A stretch of 64,000 nt of DNA from Schaalia sp. Marseille-Q2122 (GTDB taxonomy: Bacteria > Actinomycetota > Actinomycetes > Actinomycetales > Actinomycetaceae), in the NCBI RefSeq assembly GCF_903645355.1, contig NZ_CAHJXR010000003.1:124001-188000 (forward strand), written 5' to 3'. The position numbers and the translations under genes were made by a program. Of this stretch, positions 19,741 to 27,805 are shown piece after piece (within the stretch, counting starts at the first letter, position 1; the number at the start of each line of letters is the position of its first letter). The notes below the pieces were generated by a model. It did not search any database and had not been told where the DNA came from. It saw only the letters and a list, made by a program, of their open reading frames with translations.

Positions 19741-20548
19741 CTGGTTGGGATGCCGGGTGTTGGATGGCGGAGCTGTTCAGGCTGTCTGGGGTTCTTGTTT
19801 CTTCAGCTGCTCGGGATTTGTGGGTGCCAGGCGGGGTGTTTTAGCGCCTGTGGGTATGTATGAGCGCTGTTGGTACGGCTCAGCGCTGTTGCTACGGCTC
19901 AGCGCTGTTGGTCTGGGGTATGCCATGTACCGATGGCGCTCATCCCTACCATTAGTGCTGGGACTCAGCTTGTACTGCTCAAGCACTGCCTTGAGGACTC
20001 TCATCCCTAGCCATTAGTGCTGGGACTCAGCTTGTAGTGCTCAAGCACTGCCTTGAGGACTCTCATTCCTACCATTAGTGCTGGGACTCAGCTTGTAGTG
20101 CTCAAGCACTGCCTTGAGGACTCTCATTCCTACCATTAGTGCTGGGACCCACCTCTGGCAGGAGGTATGCCTCTGGCGCTGGGGTATACCGAAGGCTCTG
20201 GGGCATACCTCTGGTTGGGATGCCGGGTGTTGGATGGCGGAGCTGTTCAGGCTGTCTGGGGTTCTTGTTTCTTCAGCTGCTCGGGATTTGTGGGTGCCAG
20301 GCGGGGTGTTTTAGCGCCTGTGGGTATGTATGAGCGCTGTTGGTACGGCTCAGCGCTGTTGGCCTGGGGTATGCCATGTACCGATGGCGCTCATCCCTAC
20401 CATTAGTGCTGGGACTCAGCTTGTAGTGCTCAAGCACTGCCTTGAGGACTCTCATCCCTACCATTAGTGCTGGGACCCACCACTGGCAGGAGGTATCCCA
20501 CTGGCGCTGGGGTATACCGAAGGCTCTGGGGCCTACCTCTGGCTGTGG
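19741..20548. repeat. Duplicated ~270-bp block with internal 61-bp and 19-bp tandem repeats
   Basis: A block beginning CTGGTTGGGATGCCGGGTG at 19741 recurs almost exactly at 20211. The two copies differ by one 19-bp unit (AGCGCTGTTGGTACGGCTC: two full copies at 19863 and 19882). Inside the first copy, a 61-62 bp unit starting CCATTAGTGCTGGGACTCAG repeats at 19949, 20011, 20072 and, partially, 20133. In the second copy it occurs at 20400 and, partially, 20461. A third shared segment (CTGGCAGGAGGTAT...) follows each array. Short ORFs across it are repeat artefacts. No other gene is present in 19652-20653. Confidence 0.9.
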
Positions 20549-20653
20549 GTGTTGCTGCTGCGGCCTTTTCCTCGTTCGGGGTTTCAATCGCGGTCTCAAG
20601 ATGCTCTAAGGGGCGATCCCGGCTACGGTGGAGGCATTACTGAAAGGATGATG

Positions 20654-21523
20654 ATGGGACACGGTCATCACAATGGCCTCAAGACTGCCTTCCTCTTTGG
20701 CGGTCTGTGGCTGATTCTCTTAGCAATTGGTGGAATTATCGCCCAATCAACTGGGCGTCCAATTTTCCTTTTTGGTTTTGCTCTTATTGGTTTGGGGACG
20801 ACCTTCTATTCCTATTGGAACTCTGCGACCTTGGCCTTGCGCTCAATGAATGCCTATCAGGTGTCCGAGGCTGAGGCGCCCGCACTCCACAGGATTGTCA
20901 ATGAGCTGTCCGCTCGCGCTGGTCAGCCCGCTCCGACTATCTGGATTGCTCCGACGCAAACGCCCAATGCGTTTGCCACTGGTCGTAATCCGCAAAATGC
21001 TGCCGTGTGCTGCACGGAGGGTATTTTGCAGCTTCTCAACGAGCGTGAGTTGCGTGGCGTTCTGGGCCATGAGCTGATGCACGTCTATAACCGTGACATT
21101 CTCACCTCTTCGGTTGCTGCTGCGATTGCTGGTTTGATTACCTCAGTGGCGCAGGGGTTGATGTTTTTCGGTGGAGGTCGCCGTGATGAGAACTCGGTGA
21201 ATCCTTTGGTCATGCTGCTGATGGCCTTTTTGGCGCCCATTGCGGCGATGCTCATCCAGTTCTCGATTTCTCGCACCCGCGAATATGACGCCGACGAGGA
21301 CGGCGCCGCCCTCACTCAGGATCCCTTGGCCTTGGCTTCTGCTTTGAGGAAGTTGGAAGCCGGTACGGATCATGTGCCGCTGGCTCCAACACCTGCCCAT
21401 CAGAATGTCGCGGCGATGATGATTGCCAATCCGTTCCGCAGCGCGGGGCTGCGTAACCTTTTTGCAACGCACCCGCCCATGGATGACCGCATTGCTCGCC
21501 TAGAGAAGATGGCGGGCTACTGA
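20654..21523 (+). CDS. htpX: Membrane zinc metalloprotease HtpX
   Basis: This M48-family protease degrades damaged or misfolded membrane proteins. The zinc-binding motif HELMH is at residues 139-143 (GHELMHVYNRD), with the third ligand in the later EYDADEDGAAL helix. Two hydrophobic segments lie near the N-terminus (FLFGGLWLILLAIGGIIA; IFLFGFALIGLG) and two more after the active site. Three consecutive in-frame ATGs occur at 20648, 20651 and 20654. GAAAGG at 20642-20647 gives the best spacing to 20654. The protein is 289 residues, the usual length. It is flanked by repeat DNA on both sides and appears monocistronic. Confidence 0.93.
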   Translation: MGHGHHNGLKTAFLFGGLWLILLAIGGIIAQSTGRPIFLFGFALIGLGTTFYSYWNSATLALRSMNAYQVSEAEAPALHRIVNELSARAGQPAPTIWIAPTQTPNAFATGRNPQNAAVCCTEGILQLLNERELRGVLGHELMHVYNRDILTSSVAAAIAGLITSVAQGLMFFGGGRRDENSVNPLVMLLMAFLAPIAAMLIQFSISRTREYDADEDGAALTQDPLALASALRKLEAGTDHVPLAPTPAHQNVAAMMIANPFRSAGLRNLFATHPPMDDRIARLEKMAGY

Positions 21524-21551
21524 GCCTCTGGCGGAGATAACGTTACATCGC

Positions 21552-21609
21552 GGATACAACAACGCTTAGTGGATGCAGGGAACTGTGCACGCTAAGCGTT
21601 GTTGTATCC
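21552..21609. terminator. Perfect 18-bp inverted repeat downstream of htpX
   Basis: GGATACAACAACGCTTAG (21552-21569) pairs perfectly with 21592-21609 around a 22-nt loop. No T-run follows immediately. Position 28 bp after the htpX stop suggests a terminator or mRNA-end stabiliser. Confidence 0.6.
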
Positions 21610-21654
21610 CTGCCATATGTGCAGTCCTTTTCTTATGCTGATGCCTGCAGAACC

Positions 21655-22166
21655 CCATCGGTGCATCTGGTCGCTGTTGGTAGCTTTGGGTGCTTTTGGT
21701 GCGTGGTATACCACCTACCTATGGCGCTGTGCCGTACCGTTAGCGCTGTGCCGTACCGATGGCGCTGATCCGTCCCCTAGGTGCCAGCCTGTGCCCTGGG
21801 TGCTGTTTCCTCCCCAAGGGTGTGTCATTTCGTAGTTGCACTGCCTTGTCGTTACAGAGCTCCATCGGTGCATCTGGTTGCTGTTGGTAGCTTTGGGCGC
21901 TTTTGGTGCGTGGTACACCACCTACCTATGGCGCTGATCCGTCCCCCAGGTGCTGATCCGTCCCCTAGGTGCCAGCCTGTGCCCTGGGTGCTGTTTCCTC
22001 CCCAAGGGTGTGTCATTTCGCAGCTGCACTGCCTTGTCGTTACAGAGCTCCATCGGTGCATCTGGTCGCTGTTGATAGCTTTGGGCGCTTTTGGTGCGTG
22101 GTATACCACCTACCCATGGTGCTGATCCGTACCGATGGTGCTGATCCGTACCGATGGCGCTGATCC
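21655..22166. repeat. 188-bp direct repeats (about 2.5 copies)
   Basis: A unit containing GTGCCAGCCTGTGCCCTGGG recurs at 21781 and 21969 (188-bp period), and the segment CATCGGTGCATCTGGT recurs at about 21657, 21864 and 22052. Each copy ends in one to three units of a 19-bp motif (GTACCGATGGCGCTGATCC and variants, for example 22129 and 22148). No ORF in it looks like a real gene. Confidence 0.85.
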
Positions 22167-22322
22167 GTCCCCCAGGTGCCGGACCAGCCTGTCTCTGCAG
22201 AGTCACGCTTCAACATGGGCGCCGGTCTTTCCTAGGGCAATTGGATGCAAACTGTGTATTTCTTCGTGTGGGCAGAGTGTCTGGTGAGCTTCTTCCCCAT
22301 AGGTCCGGGCTAGGAAAGGCTG

Positions 22323-22360
22323 TTATCCACAGGCCCTGACCTAAAAATGCGTTATCCACA
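22323..22360. promoter_or_regulatory. Two perfect DnaA boxes
   Basis: TTATCCACA occurs at 22323-22331 and again at 22352-22360 in the same orientation, each within GTTATCCACAGG. They lie about 80 bp upstream of the DUF559-type gene. The match to the consensus DnaA box is exact; function is not shown by the sequence. Confidence 0.55.
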
Positions 22361-22441
22361 GGTCCCAATTTGTCACTAGGGCACAGCAATAAACGCGGGC
22401 AAGCTAAAGGGAAGGAGCTGTGCGAAGGAAAGGGAGGATCG

Positions 22442-23557
22442 ATGCAGTCATTAGGGAATGTGCAGTCTAGTGACGCTGTCATGTACGGCGATAGGGACTT
22501 GATTCTGAGTGCTGAAAAGGACATTCGTGAGATCAGTGCGCAAATGTTGGTCACGGATCACTCGAGTTACCCGCGTCTGCGCAGGGAGGTGAGATCCGGG
22601 CGTTACCTGCAGATTCGAAGTGGTTTCTACCTGGATCGCCAGTGCCTGGAAGGTGAAGCATCGGAGTGGATGGTCCATCGGCGGATTGCAATTGCACGTC
22701 ATATCGCCCACTATCCAACGCATCGTCATATTGAAGCTTTTACGCATCAATCAGCGCTGCTTCTTCGTGGGCTTCCGGTTCTCAGGCGTCCTGGGGGGAT
22801 TCATGAGCGCCGACAAAGACAACAAGGACGATCTGCCTCAGAGTATCCAGCCGTCCGAATGGGGAGGCAGACTCTGTCCCCTCCCGGTCGTGTCGTCGTT
22901 CATAGCGGCGAGGCTGTCGGTGATGAGTTTGAAACCATAGGCGGTCTGCCAGTGACGACTCTTCGTGAGACGGCACGAGACATTTTGATTTTTAGCCCTC
23001 CGGCTGTGGCGGTTGCCGAGGTGTCCATGTTGCTGCGATCGGTAACGGGTTACAGTCGTTGGCAGAGGCAAGATTCTGAGTCTCGTGCCTCGTCCTTCCG
23101 GGCGCTTGTGGAACGAACGATTGACGAGGCTGAGTCGGTGAAGAGCAAAAGGAGAGCGCTGGAGTTGCTCTCCATGTGTGATCCTGCCTGCGAATCGATA
23201 GCTGAGGCTTATTTTGCCTGGTTTCTTCACGCTTTCAACGCGCATCCATGGAAGACGCAAGTTGAGATTCTGGCTGATGGTTCGTTGTTTGTTGCCGATT
23301 TCTGCTTCCCCGATCAGAAGGTCCTTGTCGAGATTGAGGGGTTCACCAAGCTGGGAGCAGAAAGGAAGGAGATTGGTCGGAATCTTGATGCGCTCATGCA
23401 GCGAAGCAACCTGCTGAGTGCTCAGGGCTGGAACGTGATTCATGTTCCAGCGCAACAGATTTTCGTGGACCCCATCGCTCTTTACACGCACTTGCGTCAG
23501 GTTGCGGCGGGTATCTTCGCTATGCGGCCTCCGCAAAAGTGGTTATTGCGCACTTGA
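22442..23557 (+). CDS. DUF559-type protein with restriction-endonuclease-like fold
   Basis: This 371-residue protein resembles the actinobacterial family in which an N-terminal winged-helix region, of the kind seen in AbiEi antitoxins (here LRREVRSGRYLQIRSGFYL, residues ~45-65), is joined to a C-terminal Vsr/DUF559-like nuclease fold. D286 (VADFCF) and E297-I-E299 (VLVEIEGFTK) match a D-x10-ExE active-site pattern. The cellular role is unknown; DNA repair, defence or mobile-element relations have been suggested for such genes. ATG 22442 is preceded by AAGGGAGG; an in-frame TTG at 22370 is less likely. The isolated position between repeat arrays and the DnaA boxes just upstream are notable. 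Confidence 0.7.
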   Translation: MQSLGNVQSSDAVMYGDRDLILSAEKDIREISAQMLVTDHSSYPRLRREVRSGRYLQIRSGFYLDRQCLEGEASEWMVHRRIAIARHIAHYPTHRHIEAFTHQSALLLRGLPVLRRPGGIHERRQRQQGRSASEYPAVRMGRQTLSPPGRVVVHSGEAVGDEFETIGGLPVTTLRETARDILIFSPPAVAVAEVSMLLRSVTGYSRWQRQDSESRASSFRALVERTIDEAESVKSKRRALELLSMCDPACESIAEAYFAWFLHAFNAHPWKTQVEILADGSLFVADFCFPDQKVLVEIEGFTKLGAERKEIGRNLDALMQRSNLLSAQGWNVIHVPAQQIFVDPIALYTHLRQVAAGIFAMRPPQKWLLRT

Positions 23558-23655
23558 GCGTCCTGCGACCGGCATTGCTGGCTCGTCGCCAAGTGCTGAA
23601 GGGCATGAATGAGCGTGAATGGTACGTCCTGGCGTCATTGGTACGAGGTATACGC

Positions 23656-23710
23656 CGTACCAGTGGCGCTGAAACGTACCGGTGGCGCTGAAACGTACCG
23701 GTGGCGGTGA
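23656..23710. repeat. 19-bp tandem repeat array
   Basis: The unit CGTACCGGTGGCGCTGAAA occurs at 23656 (one mismatch), 23675 and, truncated, 23694. It belongs to the same 19-bp family seen at 19863, 21720, 22129 and 30097. The remaining sequence of the gap 23558-23923 holds the palindrome at 23811 and no recognisable gene. Confidence 0.85.
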
Positions 23711-23810
23711 TGGTGGTGACGTATTGATGACATCGAGACGCGCTGATGTCTGGATCTGGCTGGTGTTGCGCGAGTGGCTGATGCTCAGCTCATCGCTGTT
23801 GGTATGGTTC

Positions 23811-23850
23811 GGCGCCTTAGGTAGATGGCATATGCCGTACCTAAGGCGCC
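23811..23850. terminator. Palindrome between convergent genes (possible bidirectional terminator)
   Basis: GGCGCCTTAGGTA (23811-23823) pairs perfectly with TACCTAAGGCGCC (23838-23850). The loop contains a second palindrome, GGCATATGCC (23827-23836). The flanks (GGTATGGTTC and GAAACGTACC) extend the symmetry imperfectly and belong to the 19-bp repeat family. It sits between the convergent DUF559-type and yajQ genes. Confidence 0.55.
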
Positions 23851-23923
23851 GAAACGTACCGGTAGTGACGAGGCGTGCCTATGGCACTGCCCCTCCACAG
23901 AGGTGCGGACCTTCTGGGTGGCC

Positions 23924-24427
23924 TCAGCGGTAGTTGACGAACTGCAGGGCGGCGTCGATATTGGCACCAGCTTCGCCCTTGAGCAGAGCGATAACAGCCT
24001 GTAGGTCATCGCGAGACTTAGAGGAGACGCGCACCTCATCGCCCTGAATCTGAGCCTTAACGCCCTTGGGGCCCTCATCGCGGATAAGCTTTGTGATCTT
24101 CTTCGCAACCTCTTGGCTGAGGCCCTCGCGTAGGGGTGCGACCAGCTTGTAGATCTTGCCCGATGCCTTCGGCTCGCGGCCTTCTAGGTCGAGGGCCTTG
24201 AGGGAGACGCCGCGGCGGATGAGCTTGGTTTCGAGCACATCGAGGATGGCCATGACTCGTTCTGGGGAGTTGGCTTCCATCTCGATGGAATCGCCGGAGA
24301 GGCGGATTGCAGCGTCGACATTTCGGAAGTCGTAGCGCTGGGCGACCTCCTTAGCAGCCTGGTTGACTGCGTTGTCGACCTCTTGGCGGTCAAGCTTGGA
24401 GACGATATCAAATGAAGAATCGGCCAT
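23924..24427 (-). CDS. yajQ: YajQ-family nucleotide-binding protein
   Basis: This small cytosolic protein belongs to the YajQ/UPF0234 family, members of which bind cyclic di-GMP or nucleotides in some bacteria. The characteristic start [20 protein letters not shown], the RYDFRN element near residue 32 and the C-terminal [12 protein letters not shown] are all present. At 167 residues it has the typical length. The gene is on the minus strand, convergent with the DUF559-type gene and divergent from the tRNA cluster. It appears monocistronic. Whether this actinobacterial member binds c-di-GMP is not visible from sequence. Confidence 0.92.
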   Translation of the reverse strand: MADSSFDIVSKLDRQEVDNAVNQAAKEVAQRYDFRNVDAAIRLSGDSIEMEANSPERVMAILDVLETKLIRRGVSLKALDLEGREPKASGKIYKLVAPLREGLSQEVAKKITKLIRDEGPKGVKAQIQGDEVRVSSKSRDDLQAVIALLKGEAGANIDAALQFVNYR

Positions 24428-24531
24428 TTTTCAGCCCTTTCTGGCGGTGTGTTGCAGTGCACGTCAAATCTGATTGGCGTTTGGCGTGTAGACCCTGCTA
24501 TTGTTTCATGTCGTCGCCGAAACGGCGGCAT

Positions 24532-24613
24532 GGCGGGATTCCCGAGTGGCCAAAGGGATCTGACTGTAAATCAGACGCGGAATGCTTCGGGGGTTCGAAT
24601 CCCTCTCCCGCCA
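24532..24613 (+). tRNA. tRNA-Tyr (GTA)
   Basis: The acceptor stem GGCGGGA pairs with TCCCGCC. The anticodon loop CTGTAAA gives GTA at 24566-24568, the molecule has a long variable arm and the T arm is GGGTTCGAATCCC. CCA is not fully encoded. Confidence 0.95.
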
Positions 24614-24713
24614 CTGATCTTGGATGACAATCTGGGATCAAAATGACGTGAGTTTCTTCTCGCTCAAACCGATTTGCAAAGCAGATCGAAAGTGATGTAA
24701 GGTTCTCGACGTT

Positions 24714-24786
24714 GCCCCGATAGCTCAGTCGGCAGAGCATCTCCATGGTAAGGAGAAGGTCAAGGGTTCGATTCCCTTTCGGGGCT
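24714..24786 (+). tRNA. tRNA-Thr (GGT)
   Basis: Acceptor GCCCCGA pairs with TCGGGGC. The anticodon arm is TCTCC-ATGGTAA-GGAGA, giving anticodon GGT, and the T loop is TTCGATT. The molecule is 73 nt with the CCA not encoded. Confidence 0.94.
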
Positions 24787-24814
24787 CTGGTCGCGGCACG
24801 AGCCGCGCCGCTGC

Positions 24815-24891
24815 GGCGGGGTAGCTCAGCTGGTCAGAGCGCACGACTCATAATCGTGAGGTCGCGGGGTCGAGCCCCGCCCCCGCTACCA
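24815..24891 (+). tRNA. tRNA-Met (CAT)
   Basis: Acceptor GGCGGGG pairs with CCCCGCT (terminal G-U). The anticodon arm is CACGA-CTCATAA-TCGTG, giving CAT at 24849-24851, and CCA is encoded at 24889-24891. The normal Watson-Crick-like first pair favours the elongator form. Confidence 0.94.
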
Positions 24892-24947
24892 AGCGTCTCT
24901 AAAACAAGGTCGCGCATCGACCACCTAAGCACAAGTGAGGGACCACC

Positions 24948-25118
24948 GTGGCAAGCAAGTCCCAGGACGTTCGCCCGAAGATCACGCTGGCCTGCTCAGC
25001 GTGCAAGGAGCGTAACTACATCACCAAGAAGAACCGTCGTAACACGCCGGATCGTCTGGAACTGCAGAAGTACTGCCCGCGCTGCCGTCAGTCCACGGCA
25101 CACCGCGAGACCCGCTGA
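24948..25118 (+). CDS. rpmG: 50S ribosomal protein L33
   Basis: This is a 56-residue ribosomal protein of the large subunit. It begins at GTG 24948 with GTGAGG just upstream. Two zinc-ligand pairs are present, CSAC (residues 16-19) and CPRC, so this is the zinc-binding (C+) paralogue. The sequence [16 protein letters not shown] and the ending STAHRETR are typical. It follows the three tRNA genes closely, as is common in actinobacteria, and a terminator follows it. Confidence 0.95.
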   Translation: MASKSQDVRPKITLACSACKERNYITKKNRRNTPDRLELQKYCPRCRQSTAHRETR

Positions 25119-25136
25119 TTGCAGTCTTAAGAAATA

Positions 25137-25166
25137 CCCCGAGGAGTTCACTCCCCGGGGATTTTT
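25137..25166 (+). terminator. Intrinsic terminator after rpmG
   Basis: CCCCGAGGAG pairs with CTCCCCGGGG (one mismatch) around a TTCA loop and is followed by ATTTTT. It lies 18 bp downstream of the rpmG stop. Confidence 0.85.
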
Positions 25167-25436
25167 CTTACCCGCCCGCACCTCGGCCACTCCTTAGCCC
25201 GCCACCCCTTAGGCTCCCGGCCCACTCACCCGCCCGCACCTCGCCCAACCCTAGTCCGGTAGGGCCATCCCTTAGGCGCACCCACCCACCCAGCTGCCTG
25301 ACCTCCTCCTTCCACCGCCCACCCAGCTGCCTGACCTCCTCCTTCCACCCACCCACCCAGCTGCCTGACCGCCCTCCTTCCACCCGCCCACCCACTAGCT
25401 CGCCCGACGCGCTGACAGCTCAACTGAGTGAGCCTC
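25167..25436. repeat. C-rich, G-poor intergenic stretch with 33-35 bp tandem repeats
   Basis: The unit CAGCTGCCTGACCTCCTCC occurs at 25291 and 25324 and, diverged, at 25359, embedded in a long C-rich and G-poor segment. No gene was recognised. Composition resembles Rho-utilisation sequence, but this is inference. Confidence 0.7.
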
Positions 25437-25528
25437 GTTTAGTGATACGGTCGTAATGATTCCCGCGCGCATCCGCCTCCCGTAGGTGCGGCATTGCGGG
25501 CCCAGTAGATGTAGAAAGAGCGATACCG

Positions 25529-26611
25529 ATGACGGCACTTCAGGGTTACACCCTTGCGGACTTGACGACCTTCCGTGTGGGCGGTCCGATTGATCGTTTT
25601 GTGCGCGCCACCTCGGAAGAGGAGATGATCGCCGAGGTCCGCGAGGCTGACGCCGATGGTACTCCGCTGCTTGTGATCGGTGGCGGTTCGAACATTTTGG
25701 CCTGTGATAAGCGTTTTGAGGGCCTGGTTATTCAGGATGGCCGGTGTGAGATCACGGTCGTTGAGGATGGGCCGACGGTGTGCGTGCGCGCTACTGCGGG
25801 GACCACCTGGGATGTGTTGGTGGCCTGGACGGTGGAGGAAGGCTTTTCTGGACTGGAGGCTCTTTCGGGGATTCCAGGTACGGTGGGTGCCTCGCCGGTG
25901 CAGAACATTGGCGCTTATGGTCAGGATGTCAGCGCGACGCTTAAAGAGGTGCGCGCCTGGGATCGTGACGCTCGTCGGGTTGTGACGCTCAGTCGTGAGG
26001 ATTTGCAGCTTTCCTACCGTCATTCGGTGCTGAAGGAATCGCTGACGACGCCGCAGCCGTCGGGCCGCGTGTATGGACCCACCGGCCGTTGGGTGGTGTT
26101 GAGCGCGACCTTCGCCTTGCCGCGCTCGGAGATGTCGGCGCCGGTGCTCTACGGTGAACTTGCCTGTCATTTAGGCGTTGAGGTGGGCGAGGTCGCTCCT
26201 GCCGCGAAGGTTCGTGAGGCTGTGTTGGCTTTGCGTCGGGGCAAGGGGATGGTGCTTGATTCGGCAGATCATGACACGTGGAGTGCGGGTTCGTTCTTCA
26301 CGAATCCGATTCTGTCTGACGAGGCCGCTGCCGCTCTTCCGGAGGGTGCACCGCGTTTCCCTGCGGGGGATGGTTGGGTGAAGACCTCGGCCGCGTGGCT
26401 GATTGCTCACGCTGGCTTCCCGAAGGGCTTTGCTGTAGAGGAGGGGGCGCCGGCGTCCTTGTCGACGCGGCACGTGTTGGCGTTGACGAACCGTGGTGGG
26501 GCGTCGTCGAGGGACGTGTTGGCGCTTGCTCATCGGGTGCGCGATGGGGTGCGCGAGGCCTTCGGCGTGGATCTGGTGCCTGAGCCTGTCACGGTGGGGG
26601 TCACCTGGTAG
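25529..26611 (+). CDS. murB: UDP-N-acetylenolpyruvoylglucosamine reductase
   Basis: This FAD-dependent enzyme reduces UDP-GlcNAc-enolpyruvate to UDP-MurNAc in peptidoglycan synthesis in the cytosol. The N-terminal TTFRVGGPIDRF, the FAD-binding GGGSNILACD and the GIPGTVGASPVQNIGAYGQDV region are diagnostic. The catalytic serine lies in SAGSFFTNP, and the closing acidic residue in VPEPVTVGVTW. At 360 residues it matches the family. ATG 25529 is preceded by AGAAAGAG about 9 bases upstream. The rpmG-murB arrangement is common in actinobacteria, though here a terminator and repeats separate them. Confidence 0.95.
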   Translation: MTALQGYTLADLTTFRVGGPIDRFVRATSEEEMIAEVREADADGTPLLVIGGGSNILACDKRFEGLVIQDGRCEITVVEDGPTVCVRATAGTTWDVLVAWTVEEGFSGLEALSGIPGTVGASPVQNIGAYGQDVSATLKEVRAWDRDARRVVTLSREDLQLSYRHSVLKESLTTPQPSGRVYGPTGRWVVLSATFALPRSEMSAPVLYGELACHLGVEVGEVAPAAKVREAVLALRRGKGMVLDSADHDTWSAGSFFTNPILSDEAAAALPEGAPRFPAGDGWVKTSAAWLIAHAGFPKGFAVEEGAPASLSTRHVLALTNRGGASSRDVLALAHRVRDGVREAFGVDLVPEPVTVGVTW

Positions 26612-26633
26612 CTCCGGGCACCCTCACGGCCAC

Positions 26634-27805
26634 CTACACAGTGGGCTCTGTCTCCAGCCACGCATCAATCTGAGCGTGCCAGCGTGCCTTTGATGATTCC
26701 TCAGCTAGGGAAGCGCTAATCGACGAGTGCGCCAGACCGGCCAGGGAAGCGTCGCTCAGCCCATGCACGTCGCGGGCTGCCGCATACTGGGCGAGCAGGC
26801 GCGAGTGGAAGAGCAACGGGTCATCCGCACCCAGGGCAATCTCCGCCCCGGCATCAATCAGCAGATTAAGCGGCACATGCCCCAGGTCGTGATACACCCC
26901 AAGCTGCACATTCGACGTGGGGCAGACCTCGAAGGCCACGCCCTCGTCAACCAGGCGCCGCAGCAGGTCGGGGTCTTCGGTGGTGCGCACGCCATGCCCC
27001 AAGCGACGGGGCGCGAGGGCGGCGACGACCTCGCGGACGGAGTGCGGGCCCAGCAGCTCCCCGCCGTGGGGCAGGGAAGCCAAGCCCGCCTGGCGGGCAA
27101 TACGGAAGGCCGCCGAGAATGCGGAGGTTTCCCCCATGCGCTCATCATTGGAGAGGCCAAAGCCGACGACCTCGCCAGCGCCGCTCCCGGCGTAGCGTGC
27201 GGCCAGGCGCGCCAGGGTGCGGGCGTCGAGGGGGTGGCGGATGCGGGAGGCGGCGACGACGATCGCCACGTCGACGCCGGTATCGCGGGAGGCGGCTTTG
27301 GCCTCGTCGAGCACGATTTCGAGGGCGGGGGTGATGCCCCCAACCCAGGGCGCGTAGGAGGTGGGGTCGACCTGCATTTCCAGGCGGACTGACCCCTCCA
27401 GGGCTTCGTCCTCGGCGGCCTCGCGGACGATGCGACGCATAGTGGCTTCAGAGCGGACGAGGGCGCGCGCCGAGTCGTAGGAGCGTTGGAAGCGGAACCA
27501 GCCGCGCGCGTCGGCAGGGACGGTCAACGGTCCAGGTCAAGCAGATGCGGAGGCAGGCGAACGCCCTGCTCGATGGCCATTTCCACCAGGGTCTGCGGGC
27601 GCATCGCGCCGGTGAAGTGCAGGTGCAGGTGCGCCTTGGGCAGGGCGCGCAGGTCGCGGCGGCCTCGGGTGTGGGCGGGAGGGTGAGCAGGGGGACTCGC
27701 GGGGCGGGGGCCTCGTGGCGGCGGGTGAAGCGCGCGGAGGCTGGCCAGTGGTCGGGGGTGCGGCGTTGGGGGGATGCAGGCGTGTGGGTCACTGTCAGTG
27801 CTCAC
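26634..27805 (-). pseudogene. add: Adenosine deaminase, frameshifted
   Basis: The reading frame for an adenosine deaminase is split in two. The N-terminal part (27805 down to 27524) encodes a Pro-rich leader and the metal-binding motif KAHLHLHFTG, ending LLDLDR-stop. The rest continues in another frame from 27527 (TVPADARGWFRFQRSYD) through the zinc and catalytic region (CPTSNVQLGV; GADDPLLF) to 26634. The stop TGA and an in-frame TTG overlap as TTGA, so a -1 slip at 27527 would rejoin them. Intact members read through this point. The GTG start overlaps the stop of the upstream hydrolase gene, so the two were one transcript. Coupled reinitiation at TTG is possible but would make two halves of one fold. 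Confidence 0.75.

Noticed and set aside
19949-20152. CRISPR-like array
   Set aside because: The 61-bp units are directly abutting with no unique spacers between them, and no cas gene is present.
20114-22163. Small proteins encoded within the intergenic repeats
   Set aside because: Several short frames exist only because the repeats are open in that frame. They duplicate one another, lack ribosome-binding sites and resemble nothing known.
22323-22360. Replication origin (oriC)
   Set aside because: Only two DnaA boxes are present and none of dnaA, dnaN, recF, gyrB or rpmH lies nearby.
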